From Paracoccaceae bacterium (GTDB taxonomy: Bacteria; Pseudomonadota; Alphaproteobacteria; Rhodobacterales; Rhodobacteraceae): a stretch of 64,000 nucleotides of DNA. Of the stretch, positions 30,015-39,437 are shown piece by piece. Where the stretch lies: NCBI GenBank assembly GCA_020832445.1, contig JAFIEO010000088.1, positions 1 to 64,000 on the forward strand, written 5' to 3'. How positions within the stretch are numbered: position 1 is the first letter of the stretch; each line of letters starts with the position of its first letter. The notes below the pieces were generated by a model, which was given only the letters and a program-made list of their open reading frames with translations, did no database searches and was not told the origin of the DNA. The position numbers were made by a program, and so were the translations under genes.

Positions 30015-31829
30015 ATGCGCATAATAATATTCAATGCAGGCAGTTCATCCCTGAAATTCGGGGTTTTCGATCTGAATGCGGGCGACAGATTGGACAAGGC
30101 GCAGCATGTGTTCAAAGGCAGTTTTGACAGGTTTGGCCCCGATGGCTGCGATTATCAGCATGGCACGCAGCAGCCAGTGGTCGAACGCGCGCCCTATACC
30201 AGCCTTGCTGCCGCCACGCGTGCAGTCCCCGACCTGCTGTCCGCTGCGGGCGTGGGCGCAATAGACGCCGTTGGCCACCGAATTGCGCATGGCGGTGAAA
30301 GTTTTGCTGCGGCCACCGTGCTGAATGACGCAACGCTGGCGCGGATTGACGCGCTGACCCCGCTGGCCCCCTTGCACAACCCCGCCAATCTGGAAGCTGT
30401 GCAGGTGGCGCGGCAGGTCTGGCCCGATCTGGCGCAATGGGCCGTTTTCGACACGGCCTTTCACCTGTCCAACCCGGCCCGCGCCAGCACCTATGCGGTG
30501 CCCAAGGACTGGCGCGACCGCGGGCTGCGCCGCTATGGGTTTCACGGCACATCGCATAAATATGTGGCCCATCGCGCGGCTGAAGAACTTGGGCAACGCT
30601 TGCGCGACCTGCGCCTGATAAGCCTGCATCTGGGCAATGGGGCAAGCGCCTGCGCGATCGCGGGCGGGGTCAGTATTGACAGCTCCATGGGGATGACACC
30701 CATGGAAGGGTTGGTCATGGGCACGCGTTCGGGCGATGTGGACCCCGGCCTGTTCGGGTATGTGCACCGCGAACTGGGGCTTGATATTGCGCAGATCGAA
30801 GATGCGCTGAACCGCCATAGCGGTTTGTTTGGGCTGACCGGATCATCGGATATGCGCGATGTCGAGGCGCGCGCCGCACAGGGCGACGCGGATGCGCAGC
30901 TTGCGATTCATATCTATGCCTACCGCGCGCGCAAGTATATCGGGGCCTATGCGGCGGCCATGGGCGGGCTGGATGCGTTGGTGTTTACCGGCGGCATTGG
31001 CGAAAACTCCCCCTCGATGCGCAGGCGTATCTGTGACGGGTTGGGGTTCATGGGCATCTTGCTGGACCATGACCGGAACATGCAGGTCGATCTGGGTGCA
31101 CGCGCAGCACCGCAAATTCAGGCTTATGGCGCAAGGGTTAATGTGCTGGTCACCGAAACGGCCGAGCAGTTGATGATTGCCCGTGAAGTGGTTGTGGCCG
31201 CCAACCGGCCCAGGGGGCAGGGCGCGCGCATTCCGGTTGCGGTATCGGCGCGGCATGTGCATTTGTGCCGCAAGGCCGTGGATGCGCTGTTCGGGCCGGG
31301 GTATGAGCTGACGCCCGACAAGCCCTTGCGCCAGCAAGGCCATTGGGCGGCAGCGGAACGTGTTGCACTGCATGGCCCGAAAGGCACAATTCGCAATGTG
31401 GCTATCCTTGGCCCGCTGCGCGAGCGCACCCAGATCGAAGTGTCGCGCACTGACAGTTTTGCGCTGGGTCTGGACGCGCCTGTTCGCCAAAGCGGCAAAC
31501 TTGACGGCACGCCCCAGATCCGGCTGTCAGGCCCTGTGGGCGAGATGGACAGCGACGGGCTTATCATTGCATCGCGCCATATCCATATGGCGCCTGAAGA
31601 TGCGGCCGGCATGGGGTTGGCCAATGGTGATATGGTTGATGTCAAGCTGGACGCAACAGGGCGTGACCTGACATTTACCCGCGTGCTTGTGCGTGTGTCT
31701 GACAATGCGTTCACGGAAATGCATATCGACACGGACGAGGCCAACGCCGCCGGAATTTCTGGCGAAGGTGACGGCCAAATTTCAGCCGCCGCCACATTGG
31801 AACCCGCATCGAGCAGCACCCAGGATTGA
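30015..31829 (+). CDS. Acetate/propionate kinase fused to PduL-type phosphotransacylase
   Basis: A 604-residue fusion. Residues 1 to about 395 are a complete acetate/propionate kinase: FNAGSSSLKFGVF, GHRIAHGG, RRYGFHGTSHKYV, SLHLGNGASACAI, GTRSGDVDPG and FTGGIGENSP. Residues from about 405 to 590 are a PduL phosphate acyltransferase with both half-barrels and the metal-binding histidines in VAVSARHVHLC and IIASRHIHMAPEDA. Together they would turn acyl-CoA plus Pi into acyl phosphate and then acid plus ATP, or the reverse (activation). The linker is short (RPRGQGAR). The frame is unbroken, so this is a true fusion. Position beside pcc/mcm suggests propionate as one substrate; acetate is equally possible. 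Confidence 0.93.
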   Translation: MRIIIFNAGSSSLKFGVFDLNAGDRLDKAQHVFKGSFDRFGPDGCDYQHGTQQPVVERAPYTSLAAATRAVPDLLSAAGVGAIDAVGHRIAHGGESFAAATVLNDATLARIDALTPLAPLHNPANLEAVQVARQVWPDLAQWAVFDTAFHLSNPARASTYAVPKDWRDRGLRRYGFHGTSHKYVAHRAAEELGQRLRDLRLISLHLGNGASACAIAGGVSIDSSMGMTPMEGLVMGTRSGDVDPGLFGYVHRELGLDIAQIEDALNRHSGLFGLTGSSDMRDVEARAAQGDADAQLAIHIYAYRARKYIGAYAAAMGGLDALVFTGGIGENSPSMRRRICDGLGFMGILLDHDRNMQVDLGARAAPQIQAYGARVNVLVTETAEQLMIAREVVVAANRPRGQGARIPVAVSARHVHLCRKAVDALFGPGYELTPDKPLRQQGHWAAAERVALHGPKGTIRNVAILGPLRERTQIEVSRTDSFALGLDAPVRQSGKLDGTPQIRLSGPVGEMDSDGLIIASRHIHMAPEDAAGMGLANGDMVDVKLDATGRDLTFTRVLVRVSDNAFTEMHIDTDEANAAGISGEGDGQISAAATLEPASSSTQD

Positions 31830-31885
31830 AGCAACTTCCGAAAACGTTGATCGGTTTTGCGGTTCGAGATTACGCAATCCCTTCT

Positions 31886-31929
31886 CTACAGTGTTTCCAA
31901 CGGTTCAACGGAAAGCCGAAACGCTGTAG
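31886..31929 (+). repeat. Long hairpin, repeat-like
   Basis: The 12-base arms CTACAGTGTTTC / GAAACGCTGTAG pair fully with one G-U and enclose 20 bases with an inner CGG/CCG pairing. It lies 57 bases after the kinase-PduL stop and has the look of an alphaproteobacterial palindromic repeat unit; no second copy is present in this window. It could also act as a transcript end. Confidence 0.5.
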
Positions 31930-31988
31930 GATGTCAGCGGTGGCCATCCGTTCCGGCAGCATCTGCACTGGCGCGGGCTGTGTCGCAT

Positions 31989-32094
31989 TAGAGCATATCA
32001 CGTTCATTCGCATTCACGAGATATGCCCTGACTTATTGATTTCGCATGTTCGAGAAGCTCAAAACCGGTACCCACTTTTGGGCAACATGCTCTA
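31989..32094. repeat. RIME-like 106-base interspersed element, copy A
   Basis: Bounded by TAGAGCAT and its inverse ATGCTCTA. It is about 90 percent identical (about 10 differences in 106) to the element at 39926-40031. The inside contains CATATCACGTTCATTCGCAT and an inverted pair built on GCTCAAA. It resembles the palindromic mosaic (RIME) elements common in alphaproteobacterial genomes. Confidence 0.85.
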
Positions 32095-32188
32095 TGCCCG
32101 TACGCAGCCGCCCTTTTTCTTTGGGTGTGTTTTGCCGAACGAATGTCTGTCCGACATGTCACATCCGGTCCGGTTGCAGGGGGTGGGG

Positions 32189-33322
32189 TTAAACGTCCTC
32201 CTCCTCAAGGGATTGAAGCGTGATGGTGCCTGCGTCAATCATGCCGCGGACGGACCCCATCACCCGTGCCATGATTTCATCTTTTTGTTTGGCCGTCGGA
32301 ACGGGTAGGGCGGTTGCATCCTCGCGCATGGTATCGGCAATGCGTTTGGACATGTTGGACAACAGAAATTCCAGTGTTGGCTGATCTTCCGGCGTGTTTG
32401 CCGCGATGATGAACATCATGTCATCAGATGGCACTTCACGCATCAGTGCCGGCACATCGCGCGGTGTAATTCGCGCCGGAATATCCTGAAACGTGAAGAT
32501 GGACTTGCGCACACCGGTCGCAAACCCCTGATCCAGATTGTCCAGCCCGGCAAGAAGCCTGTCGCGCAACGCGGTCGGGGAGGAATTGAGTATTTCACCG
32601 ACGCGCTTGGTCGATGGTTTGGCAAATGCGCGCAAGGGTTTGTCGGTGACCTGCTGTGCCAATGCGACGCCAATGCGGGCCACGGTATCGGGGGCGATAT
32701 CTTCGGTCTTTGCGACAGATATGGCCAATGCCTGTGCCAGATCAGGGGCCATCTGGGACAACAATCCCGCTGCCTTGTCGATGCTGAGTTTCGAAAGCAC
32801 GACCGCGCCCACGACGGTGCTTTCAGCCTCCAGCACAGGTAACAGGTCAGTGTCTGGTGCTGCTTCAAGATCGGCCCACGGGTCACGCCGGTTCGCACCG
32901 CGCGCCAGCATCCTTAGCTGCTGGGTGGCCATTGCATCCAGCCGCCCGTCCAGCAACGACAGCGCGCCATCCAGCCCGTCCGGAAAGGAAAGCCCGACCT
33001 GTTCCAGCATATCCACATATTCGGCCACAACGGCATTCATTGTGGTGCGATCAATCAGCCGCATTTCCCCCATTGTGCGGGTCAGGTTTTCCTGCATGCG
33101 CGCAGACAAGGCGGAAAGCTGCAAGTCGACCCCTTCGGCAACCAAAACCCGCACAATGATTGCAGCTTTTTGTATGCCGCTAAGATGGTCGGTTCCGGTG
33201 GGGGCCGCGCGATGCGCATCATCCATGCCCGAACCCGGAAAATTCATACTATTTGCCATTGTATTGAAGGGCATCATCGCGGCATCGCTCATTTCGCCAA
33301 ACCGTTTGCAGACATGGTCCAT
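32189..33322 (-). CDS. FliG-like flagellar motor switch domain protein
   Basis: A 377-residue protein with FliG-like organisation: GIQKAAIIVRVLVAEGVDLQLSAL near the N-terminus, a middle domain with PDTDLLPVLEAESTVVGAVVLSKLSIDKAAGLLSQM (the FliG middle motif region), and a C-terminal charged helix region with DIPALMREVPSDDMMFIIAANTPEDQPTLEFLLSNMSKRIADTMREDA-type spacing. FliG couples the rotor to MotA and to FliM. No flagellar gene is nearby. The exact start is uncertain: several ATGs occur in the first 32 codons and none has a strong ribosome site. It could be the sole rotor FliG or a diverged paralogue. Confidence 0.75.
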   Translation of the reverse strand: MDHVCKRFGEMSDAAMMPFNTMANSMNFPGSGMDDAHRAAPTGTDHLSGIQKAAIIVRVLVAEGVDLQLSALSARMQENLTRTMGEMRLIDRTTMNAVVAEYVDMLEQVGLSFPDGLDGALSLLDGRLDAMATQQLRMLARGANRRDPWADLEAAPDTDLLPVLEAESTVVGAVVLSKLSIDKAAGLLSQMAPDLAQALAISVAKTEDIAPDTVARIGVALAQQVTDKPLRAFAKPSTKRVGEILNSSPTALRDRLLAGLDNLDQGFATGVRKSIFTFQDIPARITPRDVPALMREVPSDDMMFIIAANTPEDQPTLEFLLSNMSKRIADTMREDATALPVPTAKQKDEIMARVMGSVRGMIDAGTITLQSLEEEDV

Positions 33323-33430
33323 TCCGGCAGCATGCGAACTCCAATCATTGCATTACATGAGTGCTGAGCCTGCCAGAAAATCGTCAATAAATTATTGATC
33401 CCAAATTGATTCACGGAATATTTTTCATGA

Positions 33431-33460
33431 AAAAGCCCCCGCCAAAAGGGGCAGGGGCTT
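33431..33460 (-). terminator. Rho-independent terminator after the small secreted protein gene
   Basis: On the minus strand AAGCCCC-T-GCC pairs with GGC-G-GGGGCTT (one mismatch), loop CCTTTT, followed by TTTTC. It lies 20 bases after the stop of the small secreted protein gene. Confidence 0.75.
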
Positions 33461-33479
33461 CTGAGGGCGGCGCGATGCC

Positions 33480-33644
33480 TTAGCTTGTCGCGGGGTCAAT
33501 GCAGGTTGCGGTATCCGCGTCCCAAACCTGCCCAGCCATACAGCTGGACGCGGTCGTTTCAGGCTTCATGCCCGAACACATTGCCGACGCCAAAGCGGGC
33601 GTCAATGAAAGTGCGATCGCGGCCAATGCAAGTTTAAGTTTCAT
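33480..33644 (-). CDS. Small secreted protein with two cysteine pairs
   Basis: A 54-residue precursor: signal peptide MKLKLALAAIALSLTPALASA, then a mature chain of about 33 residues, MCSGMKPETTASSCMAGQVW followed by DADTATCIDPATS. The three Cys and the pattern SCMAGQVWDADTATCID resemble the compact disulfide folds of chitin-binding-like modules, though it is too short to assign. The start is fixed by GGAGG. It follows purB on the same strand with a 68-base gap. The function is unknown. Confidence 0.7.
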   Translation of the reverse strand: MKLKLALAAIALSLTPALASAMCSGMKPETTASSCMAGQVWDADTATCIDPATS

Positions 33645-33712
33645 TTCATTGCCTCCATCTTGGGAACCTTGACGATAGCACGATTCTTGCCAGATCAAGG
33701 TCATTCCTGAAA

Positions 33713-35017
33713 TTAAATGTCAAAAACCCGCGAAAAAATCGTCTCTACATGCTTGGTGTGGTATTCAAGATCAAATTTTGCGCGGATTTCATCCTCGGAC
33801 AGGGCCGCGCGCACATCCTTGTCTCCAAGCAGTTCTTCCAGAAAATCACAGCCTTTTTCCCAGACTTTCATCGCGTTGCGCTGCACCAGCGTATAGGCAT
33901 CCTCGCGGCTGACACCGGCCTGCGTCAGCGCCAGCAAAACACGTTGAGAGTGGATTAAGCCGCGGAATTTGTTCATGTTTGTGATCATATTGTCGGGATA
34001 GACAACCAGCTTGTCGATCACACCGGTCAGACGGGCAAGGGCGAAATCCAGTGTCACAGTCGCATCCGGCCCGATCATGCGTTCCACGGACGAATGCGAA
34101 ATGTCGCGTTCATGCCAAAGTGCCACATTTTCCATCGCGGGAATGACCGCCATACGCACCAGCCGGGCAAGGCCGGTCAGGTTTTCTGTCAGAACGGGGT
34201 TGCGCTTATGTGGCATCGCGCTGGACCCTTTCTGGCCCTTGCTGAAAAACTCCTCTGCCTCCAGCACCTCGGTGCGTTGCATATGGCGGATTTCGGTGGC
34301 GATATTCTCGATGCTGCTGGCAATCACGCCCAGCGTGGCAAAGAACATGGCGTGGCGGTCGCGCGGAATGACCTGCGTGCTGATGGGTTCAGGCGCAAGA
34401 CCCAGTTGCGCGCAGACATGTTCTTCGACACTTGGGTCGATATTGGCGAATGTGCCGACTGCGCCCGAAATAGCGCCCGTGGCCACTTCGGCGCGCGCAG
34501 CCGCCAGCCGGTCGCGATTGCGTTTCATTTCCGCGTAAAAGCGCGCAAGGGTCAGGCCCATTGTGGTGGGTTCCGCGTGAATGCCGTGGCTGCGGCCCAT
34601 GCGGATGGTGAACTTGTGTTCCATGGCGCGGCGCTTCAGCGCATCCAGAAGGGCGTCCATGTCAGCAAGCAACAGATCACTTGCGCGCACCAGCTGCACA
34701 TTGAATGTGGTGTCCAGCACGTCAGAACTGGTCATACCCTGATGCACAAAGCGCGCTTCGTCATTGCCGATGATTTCGGCCAGATGCGTCAGAAAGGCGA
34801 TGACGTCATGTTTGGTAACTGCCTCGATCTCGTCTATGCGGGCAACATCGAATTCGACATCTTTCGCTTTCCACACGGCGGCTGCACTGGCTGCCGGTAT
34901 AACGCCCAGATTGGCCTGTGCATCGCAGGCATGTGCCTCGATCTCATACCAGATGCGGAATTTCGTTTCCGGTGACCAGATGGCAACCATTTCAGGGCGG
35001 GAATAACGCGGGATCAT
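33713..35017 (-). CDS. purB: Adenylosuccinate lyase
   Basis: A 434-residue enzyme releasing fumarate from SAICAR and from adenylosuccinate in purine synthesis. Signatures: MIPRYSRPEMVAIWSPETKFRIWYEIE at the start, HQGMTSSDVLDT, GRSHGIHAEPTTMGL (general acid His), and the fumarase-superfamily loop GQKGSSAMPHKRNPVLTEN with the catalytic Ser. The start is taken at MIPRYSRPE behind AAGAGG; the longer in-frame extension is not family-like. Normal length for the short bacterial PurB type. Confidence 0.96.
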   Translation of the reverse strand: MIPRYSRPEMVAIWSPETKFRIWYEIEAHACDAQANLGVIPAASAAAVWKAKDVEFDVARIDEIEAVTKHDVIAFLTHLAEIIGNDEARFVHQGMTSSDVLDTTFNVQLVRASDLLLADMDALLDALKRRAMEHKFTIRMGRSHGIHAEPTTMGLTLARFYAEMKRNRDRLAAARAEVATGAISGAVGTFANIDPSVEEHVCAQLGLAPEPISTQVIPRDRHAMFFATLGVIASSIENIATEIRHMQRTEVLEAEEFFSKGQKGSSAMPHKRNPVLTENLTGLARLVRMAVIPAMENVALWHERDISHSSVERMIGPDATVTLDFALARLTGVIDKLVVYPDNMITNMNKFRGLIHSQRVLLALTQAGVSREDAYTLVQRNAMKVWEKGCDFLEELLGDKDVRAALSEDEIRAKFDLEYHTKHVETIFSRVFDI

Positions 35018-35207
35018 TGGCGGGCCTCTTGCGGTTTGGTTTGGTTGCGTCATAGCGACTGGGGCTACAGGCCGCAAGTTCACCTTGGCATATCTATAAT
35101 TAACATAATACTGATTATGAGAGATTGCGGTATGAGCTGCAATATACCAAAATTTAGCTCTTTGCCTGTATCGGTTTCGAAGATTGTCACCTTTCCAAGG
35201 AATTCCT

Positions 35208-37220
35208 ATGCGTTTCTGGCGTTCTTCCTCGTTCAAGCCTTCAACGGATTTCAGTTTTCTGGAGCATATCGCCAAGCCAAGCGTCCTGATCGATGCGCAA
35301 GGCAGGGTCGTATATGCAAATGCCTACTTTTCTGAAATGTGCGGAAAATGGGGCACTGAACTGTGTGAAATTGCCCTTGAAGACATCCTGAACGCCACGC
35401 CGGCATCCGGCACCCTGCCCCTTTCATCCTACAAATCCATATCGCATGACATGCATCTGGGGGACACCGCGTTTCGGCTGCTATGTCTGGAGGTCCCGAA
35501 AGAACATCAAAATGATGCCATTCTTGAACAGGCTATAGACGCTGTCGTGTCGATCGACGCGAATAATGATGTGGTGTTCTTCAACAAAGCCGCAGAAGAA
35601 TTGTGGAAAGTATCGCGCGACGAAATTCTGGGGAAGAATGTCAAGCGTCTGGTTCCACAGGCAATGCGCAGCGGTCATGACGACATGGTCAATCATAACC
35701 GGCGCACTGGCGAAAACCGGATCGTCGGAACAATGCGGGAAGTGCAGATTGAACGTTTCGACGGGACGCAAGCGACCGTGGGGCTGACCTTGTCCAAGGT
35801 CCATACGGAAGAAGGAATATGCTATACAGCGTTTCTGAAGGACATTTCAGGGATCAAGATCGCGGAAAGGCGCCTGCGGGAAACCCTTGAACAGGCGCTT
35901 GATGCCGTGGTCGAAATCGATGCGCAAAACAACGTTGTATTTTTCAACCCGGCGGCCGAGCGGCTTTGGGGCTATTCCCGCGACGAAGTTATGGGCAGGA
36001 ATGTCGATATGCTTGTGCCGACAACCCACCGTGCGCAGCATGATGATCTGGTCAACCACAACCGCAGAACAGGTATAAATCGCATTGTCGGGACATCCCG
36101 CGAAGTGCTGCTTGTGCGCAAGGATGGTGAAAAACGTTGGGTAAATCTTTCCCTGTCGAAAGTTCCCCGAGAGGATGGGACAATCACCTACACGGCATTC
36201 CTGCGCGATGTCACCGAGGAGGTGGGACGCCGTGAACATATCCGCCTGCTGTCGCTGGTTGCTGATGAAACCGATAACGCCGTGCTTATCACTGGCGCGG
36301 ATCGCAAGCTCATCTATGTGAATTCGGGCTTCACACGCCTGACCGGCTATAAACCGGAAGAGGTTATGGGGCGTAAGCCGGGCGAGTTTCTTCAGGGGCC
36401 GGAAACCGACCCTGAAACGGTGAAACGCATCTCCAAGGCGCTTTCCAGCGGGAACCCGTTTTATGAGGAAATTTTGAACTATGACCGGTCCGGCAAACCC
36501 TACTGGATTTCACTGGCGGTCAATCCAGTGTTCGACAAGAATGGCAAGATCGAGAAATTCATCTCAATCCAGGCAAATATTTCGTCGATCAAGCTGACAT
36601 CGCTGGAATATACCCGCCAGTTGGAAGCGATTTCCCAAACTGCCGCCATGGCAGAATGGAATGCCGATGGCCGAAGCATTAAGGCAAACGCCTATCTTAC
36701 AACGCATCTTGATGGCCAGCCCCTGCCCGGCCTGCTTGAGTTGCTTGAAGCGGAAAAACTGGACAAGCTGAAGGAAACTGGCGAATGTCGACAGGATATT
36801 GTGTTCGCGCGCACTGACGGGACGCAATCCATTTTCGATGCCTATTTTCTGACCCTGACCGATATTTCGGGCGATGTGCAGAAATACCTTATGTATGGCC
36901 CGGACATCACCTCTCGCGCGCAGGCCGTCAAGGACACGAATGACGCTGTGCGCGATGTAACGGCCTCCAGTCAGGAGATTTCACAGGTGGTCGAAACGAT
37001 TGACAGCATTGCGATGCAAACAAATCTTCTGGCGCTGAACGCGTCTGTAGAAGCGGCGCGCGCCGGTGATGCCGGTCGCGGATTTGCAGTCGTCGCAGGA
37101 GAGGTTCGCGCGCTTGCAGTGCGCGCACGCGAAGCAGCAGAACAGGTGAATGCGAAAATCGCGGCGACACGCGATCGCGTGGGACGACTTGCAGAAACCA
37201 TCAACCGATTGAAGGAGTGA
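35208..37220 (+). CDS. Soluble multi-PAS chemoreceptor
   Basis: A 670-residue protein without membrane segments. A degenerate PAS lies at about 18-100, followed by two near-repeat PAS domains at about 110-225 and 235-350 ([19 protein letters not shown] and [19 protein letters not shown]). A LOV-like PAS at about 355-470 ([14 protein letters not shown], where LOV proteins have GRNCRFLQ, so no photoactive Cys), a diverged PAS, and a short MCP signalling domain at about 595-670 with the hairpin tip [37 protein letters not shown]. It probably senses redox or ligand state through PAS cofactors and signals to CheA/CheW. The methylation helices are nearly absent. The start follows AAGGAATTCCT. Confidence 0.85.
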   Translation: MRFWRSSSFKPSTDFSFLEHIAKPSVLIDAQGRVVYANAYFSEMCGKWGTELCEIALEDILNATPASGTLPLSSYKSISHDMHLGDTAFRLLCLEVPKEHQNDAILEQAIDAVVSIDANNDVVFFNKAAEELWKVSRDEILGKNVKRLVPQAMRSGHDDMVNHNRRTGENRIVGTMREVQIERFDGTQATVGLTLSKVHTEEGICYTAFLKDISGIKIAERRLRETLEQALDAVVEIDAQNNVVFFNPAAERLWGYSRDEVMGRNVDMLVPTTHRAQHDDLVNHNRRTGINRIVGTSREVLLVRKDGEKRWVNLSLSKVPREDGTITYTAFLRDVTEEVGRREHIRLLSLVADETDNAVLITGADRKLIYVNSGFTRLTGYKPEEVMGRKPGEFLQGPETDPETVKRISKALSSGNPFYEEILNYDRSGKPYWISLAVNPVFDKNGKIEKFISIQANISSIKLTSLEYTRQLEAISQTAAMAEWNADGRSIKANAYLTTHLDGQPLPGLLELLEAEKLDKLKETGECRQDIVFARTDGTQSIFDAYFLTLTDISGDVQKYLMYGPDITSRAQAVKDTNDAVRDVTASSQEISQVVETIDSIAMQTNLLALNASVEAARAGDAGRGFAVVAGEVRALAVRAREAAEQVNAKIAATRDRVGRLAETINRLKE

Positions 37221-37379
37221 GTGTATCGTTAACCCGCCATATTGTAGCAGGATACCCGAAGCAACTTTCGGGGCGTAACTTCAATATTCAAATCTTGCAA
37301 TATGTTTGTGCCGTAAGTATATGAGGGGTCCGCTGTCCTGGCATGCAGGCCGGCCCCCCTGACTGACAGGCTATGCACT

Positions 37380-39137
37380 ATGCAAACCCGATTTCTGCCC
37401 TTCCTGACCTGGGCCAGACAGTATTCGCGCGCGGATCTAAGCAATGATCTGATCGCGGCTTCGGTTGTAACGATCATGCTGATCCCGCAAGGTATGGCAT
37501 ATGCGATGCTGGCAGGTCTGCCACCGCAGGCCGGGCTGTATGGTGCGATGTTGCCACTGGTGCTGTATGCGGCATTCGGGACATCGCGCGCGCTGGCCGT
37601 GGGTCCGGTTGCCGTGGTTGCGCTGATGACAGCGGCCGCCGCGGGCGCGGTCGCGCAATCAGGCACGGAACACTATCACCTTGCCGCGTTGTGGCTGGCG
37701 CTTCTGTCTGGTGGTATGATGCTGGTTCTGGGGCTGTTCAGACTGGGCTTTATTGCCAGCTTTCTAAGCCATCCTGTCATCTCCGGATTCATTACTGCCG
37801 CAGGAATATTAATTGCTGCCAGCCAGTTACGCCACCTTCTTGGGGCTGATATTTCTGGCAAGACGCTGCCGCAGGTCGTACCGTCCGTATTTGCAAACAG
37901 CGCCGATATCTCTGTACTGACCGTTGTTTTCGCCGCAGTTATCCTTGCCTTCCTGATCTGGTCCCGCGCAGGGCTGGCACGCCTGTTGCAGCGCATTGGT
38001 ATAGCGCCACCTTTGGCGAAACTGTTGGGCAAGACAGCGCTGCTGATCGCGGTTGTCACATCAACACTGCTTGTCTGGGCATTGGGGCTGGATGAACGCG
38101 GCATTGCCATTTTGGGGGATGTGCCGCGCGGCTTGCCGGAATTTGGCCTGCCTGCGTTCGATTTTGGCTTGCTGCAACTGCTGATTGCACCGGCGGCAAT
38201 GATCGCCATTGTCGGCTATGTTGAAAGTATTTCCATCGCCCAGACCCTTGCCGCCAAAAAACGCCAATCCGTAGACCCCGACCGCGAGTTGGTGGCGCTT
38301 GGTCTGGCCAATCTGGGGGCTGGCGTCAGCAACGCCATGCCGGTCACTGGCGGGTTGTCGCGATCCATCGTGAACTATGACGCGGGCGCGGCCACACCTG
38401 CTGCTGGGGCCATCACGGCTGTGTTGATTGCCATGGCGCTTATGGTTCTGACCCCGCTTATGTATTTCCTGCCGCGCGTGACCCTGGCCGCCATTATTGT
38501 GGTTGCTGTCTTGTCGCTGCTGGATTTCCGCGCCCTGCCGCGCACATGGGCCTATTCGCGCGCGGATGGGGCTGCCATGGCTGCGACAATGGTGTTCACC
38601 TTGTTTGTGGGCGTTGAACAAGGGTTGATGGCGGGTGTCGGGCTGTCGCTGGTGCTGTTTCTATACCGGACATCACGCCCGCATATGGCCGTTGTGGGGC
38701 AAGTGCCGGGGACCGAGCATTTCCGCAATATCGAACGGCACAATGTTGTCACCGACGATCAGGTGTTTTCGATCCGTGTGGATGAATCGCTGTATTTTCC
38801 CAATGCCCGCGCGTTGGAAGACCGCGTGACCCAAGCCTTGTCCGACCGCCCTGCCCTGCGCCATGTTGTGCTGCAATGCACAGCGGTGAATTACATTGAC
38901 GCGTCCGCACTGGAAAGTCTGGAGGCGATCAACGAACGCTTGCAGACCGCAGACGTTAAGTTTCACCTGTCAGAGGTCAAAGGCCCCGTCATGGACCAAC
39001 TGACACGCAGTCACTTCCTTGATGCACTGACCGGTCAGGTTTTTCTGACACAGTTCGACGCTATGGTCGCGCTGTCGCCCGACCTGACGCGTGCGTGTCA
39101 ATTACAGGACCGCTGCGAAACGCTGCGCAATCATTAG
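37380..39137 (+). CDS. SulP family anion transporter
   Basis: A 585-residue inner-membrane transporter. The membrane domain (to about residue 420) has the N-terminal DLIAASVVTIMLIPQGMAYAMLAGLPPQAGLYGAMLP SulP signature, GFITAAGILIAASQLRHLLG and SISIAQTLAAKKRQSVDPDRELVALGLANLGAGVSNAMPVTGG. A C-terminal STAS domain spans about 455-570 (FPNARALEDRV, VVLQCTAVNYIDASALESLEAI). SulP members carry sulfate, bicarbonate or other anions; neighbours give no clue which. Sulfate is a plausible substrate. Confidence 0.92.
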   Translation: MQTRFLPFLTWARQYSRADLSNDLIAASVVTIMLIPQGMAYAMLAGLPPQAGLYGAMLPLVLYAAFGTSRALAVGPVAVVALMTAAAAGAVAQSGTEHYHLAALWLALLSGGMMLVLGLFRLGFIASFLSHPVISGFITAAGILIAASQLRHLLGADISGKTLPQVVPSVFANSADISVLTVVFAAVILAFLIWSRAGLARLLQRIGIAPPLAKLLGKTALLIAVVTSTLLVWALGLDERGIAILGDVPRGLPEFGLPAFDFGLLQLLIAPAAMIAIVGYVESISIAQTLAAKKRQSVDPDRELVALGLANLGAGVSNAMPVTGGLSRSIVNYDAGAATPAAGAITAVLIAMALMVLTPLMYFLPRVTLAAIIVVAVLSLLDFRALPRTWAYSRADGAAMAATMVFTLFVGVEQGLMAGVGLSLVLFLYRTSRPHMAVVGQVPGTEHFRNIERHNVVTDDQVFSIRVDESLYFPNARALEDRVTQALSDRPALRHVVLQCTAVNYIDASALESLEAINERLQTADVKFHLSEVKGPVMDQLTRSHFLDALTGQVFLTQFDAMVALSPDLTRACQLQDRCETLRNH

Positions 39138-39437
39138 CTGTGTGTTGACGCGACTGAGTCGCGCGCCTTGGCATTGCACCGAACAAGATGCCCCCTGCGT
39201 GAGGTCGTGTGATCAGCGGTGATCAGAAATCAGCGGTTTCCCGCACGGTTCCATCGCTGCCATGTGATAAGGTGCGTGCGGGGCAATAACTTGCCGTTAA
39301 ATACAAGGGTTTTGGCAAAGTGACGCCGACCTGCTGGCGTGAACTTGCCGGGCTTCTTGTATCCATGGGCCGGTTGCGCGCATCTTCACCCCAGATGCGG
39401 GACACCCTGCATCTGTCCCCAAAATAGGAGAGTGAAG
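39138..39437. other. 300-base intergenic region
   Basis: Between the SulP gene and the EF-hand gene. A short CGCGAC-TGA-GTCGCG hairpin (39149-39163) just after the SulP stop may be a transcript end. A direct repeat of GATCAGCGG-like units lies near 39210-39236. A promoter for the EF-hand gene should be here; I see no gene or RNA. Confidence 0.4.

Larger units (their letters stand above)
31830..32188. other. 359-base gene-free region with repeats
   Basis: No gene is visible. It holds a strong imperfect-dyad hairpin (31886-31929) and a 106-base interspersed element (31989-32094), described separately. Short open frames across it show no family resemblance and no codon-bias signal. Confidence 0.6.

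Noticed and set aside
31826-32308. 160-codon frame across the repeat region
   Set aside because: It runs through two repeat elements into the antisense of the FliG-like gene; no support as a gene.
36360-36420. LOV photoreceptor domain in the PAS receptor
   Set aside because: The segment [14 protein letters not shown] aligns with the LOV GRNCRFLQ motif but lacks the photoactive cysteine, so blue-light adduct chemistry is not expected.
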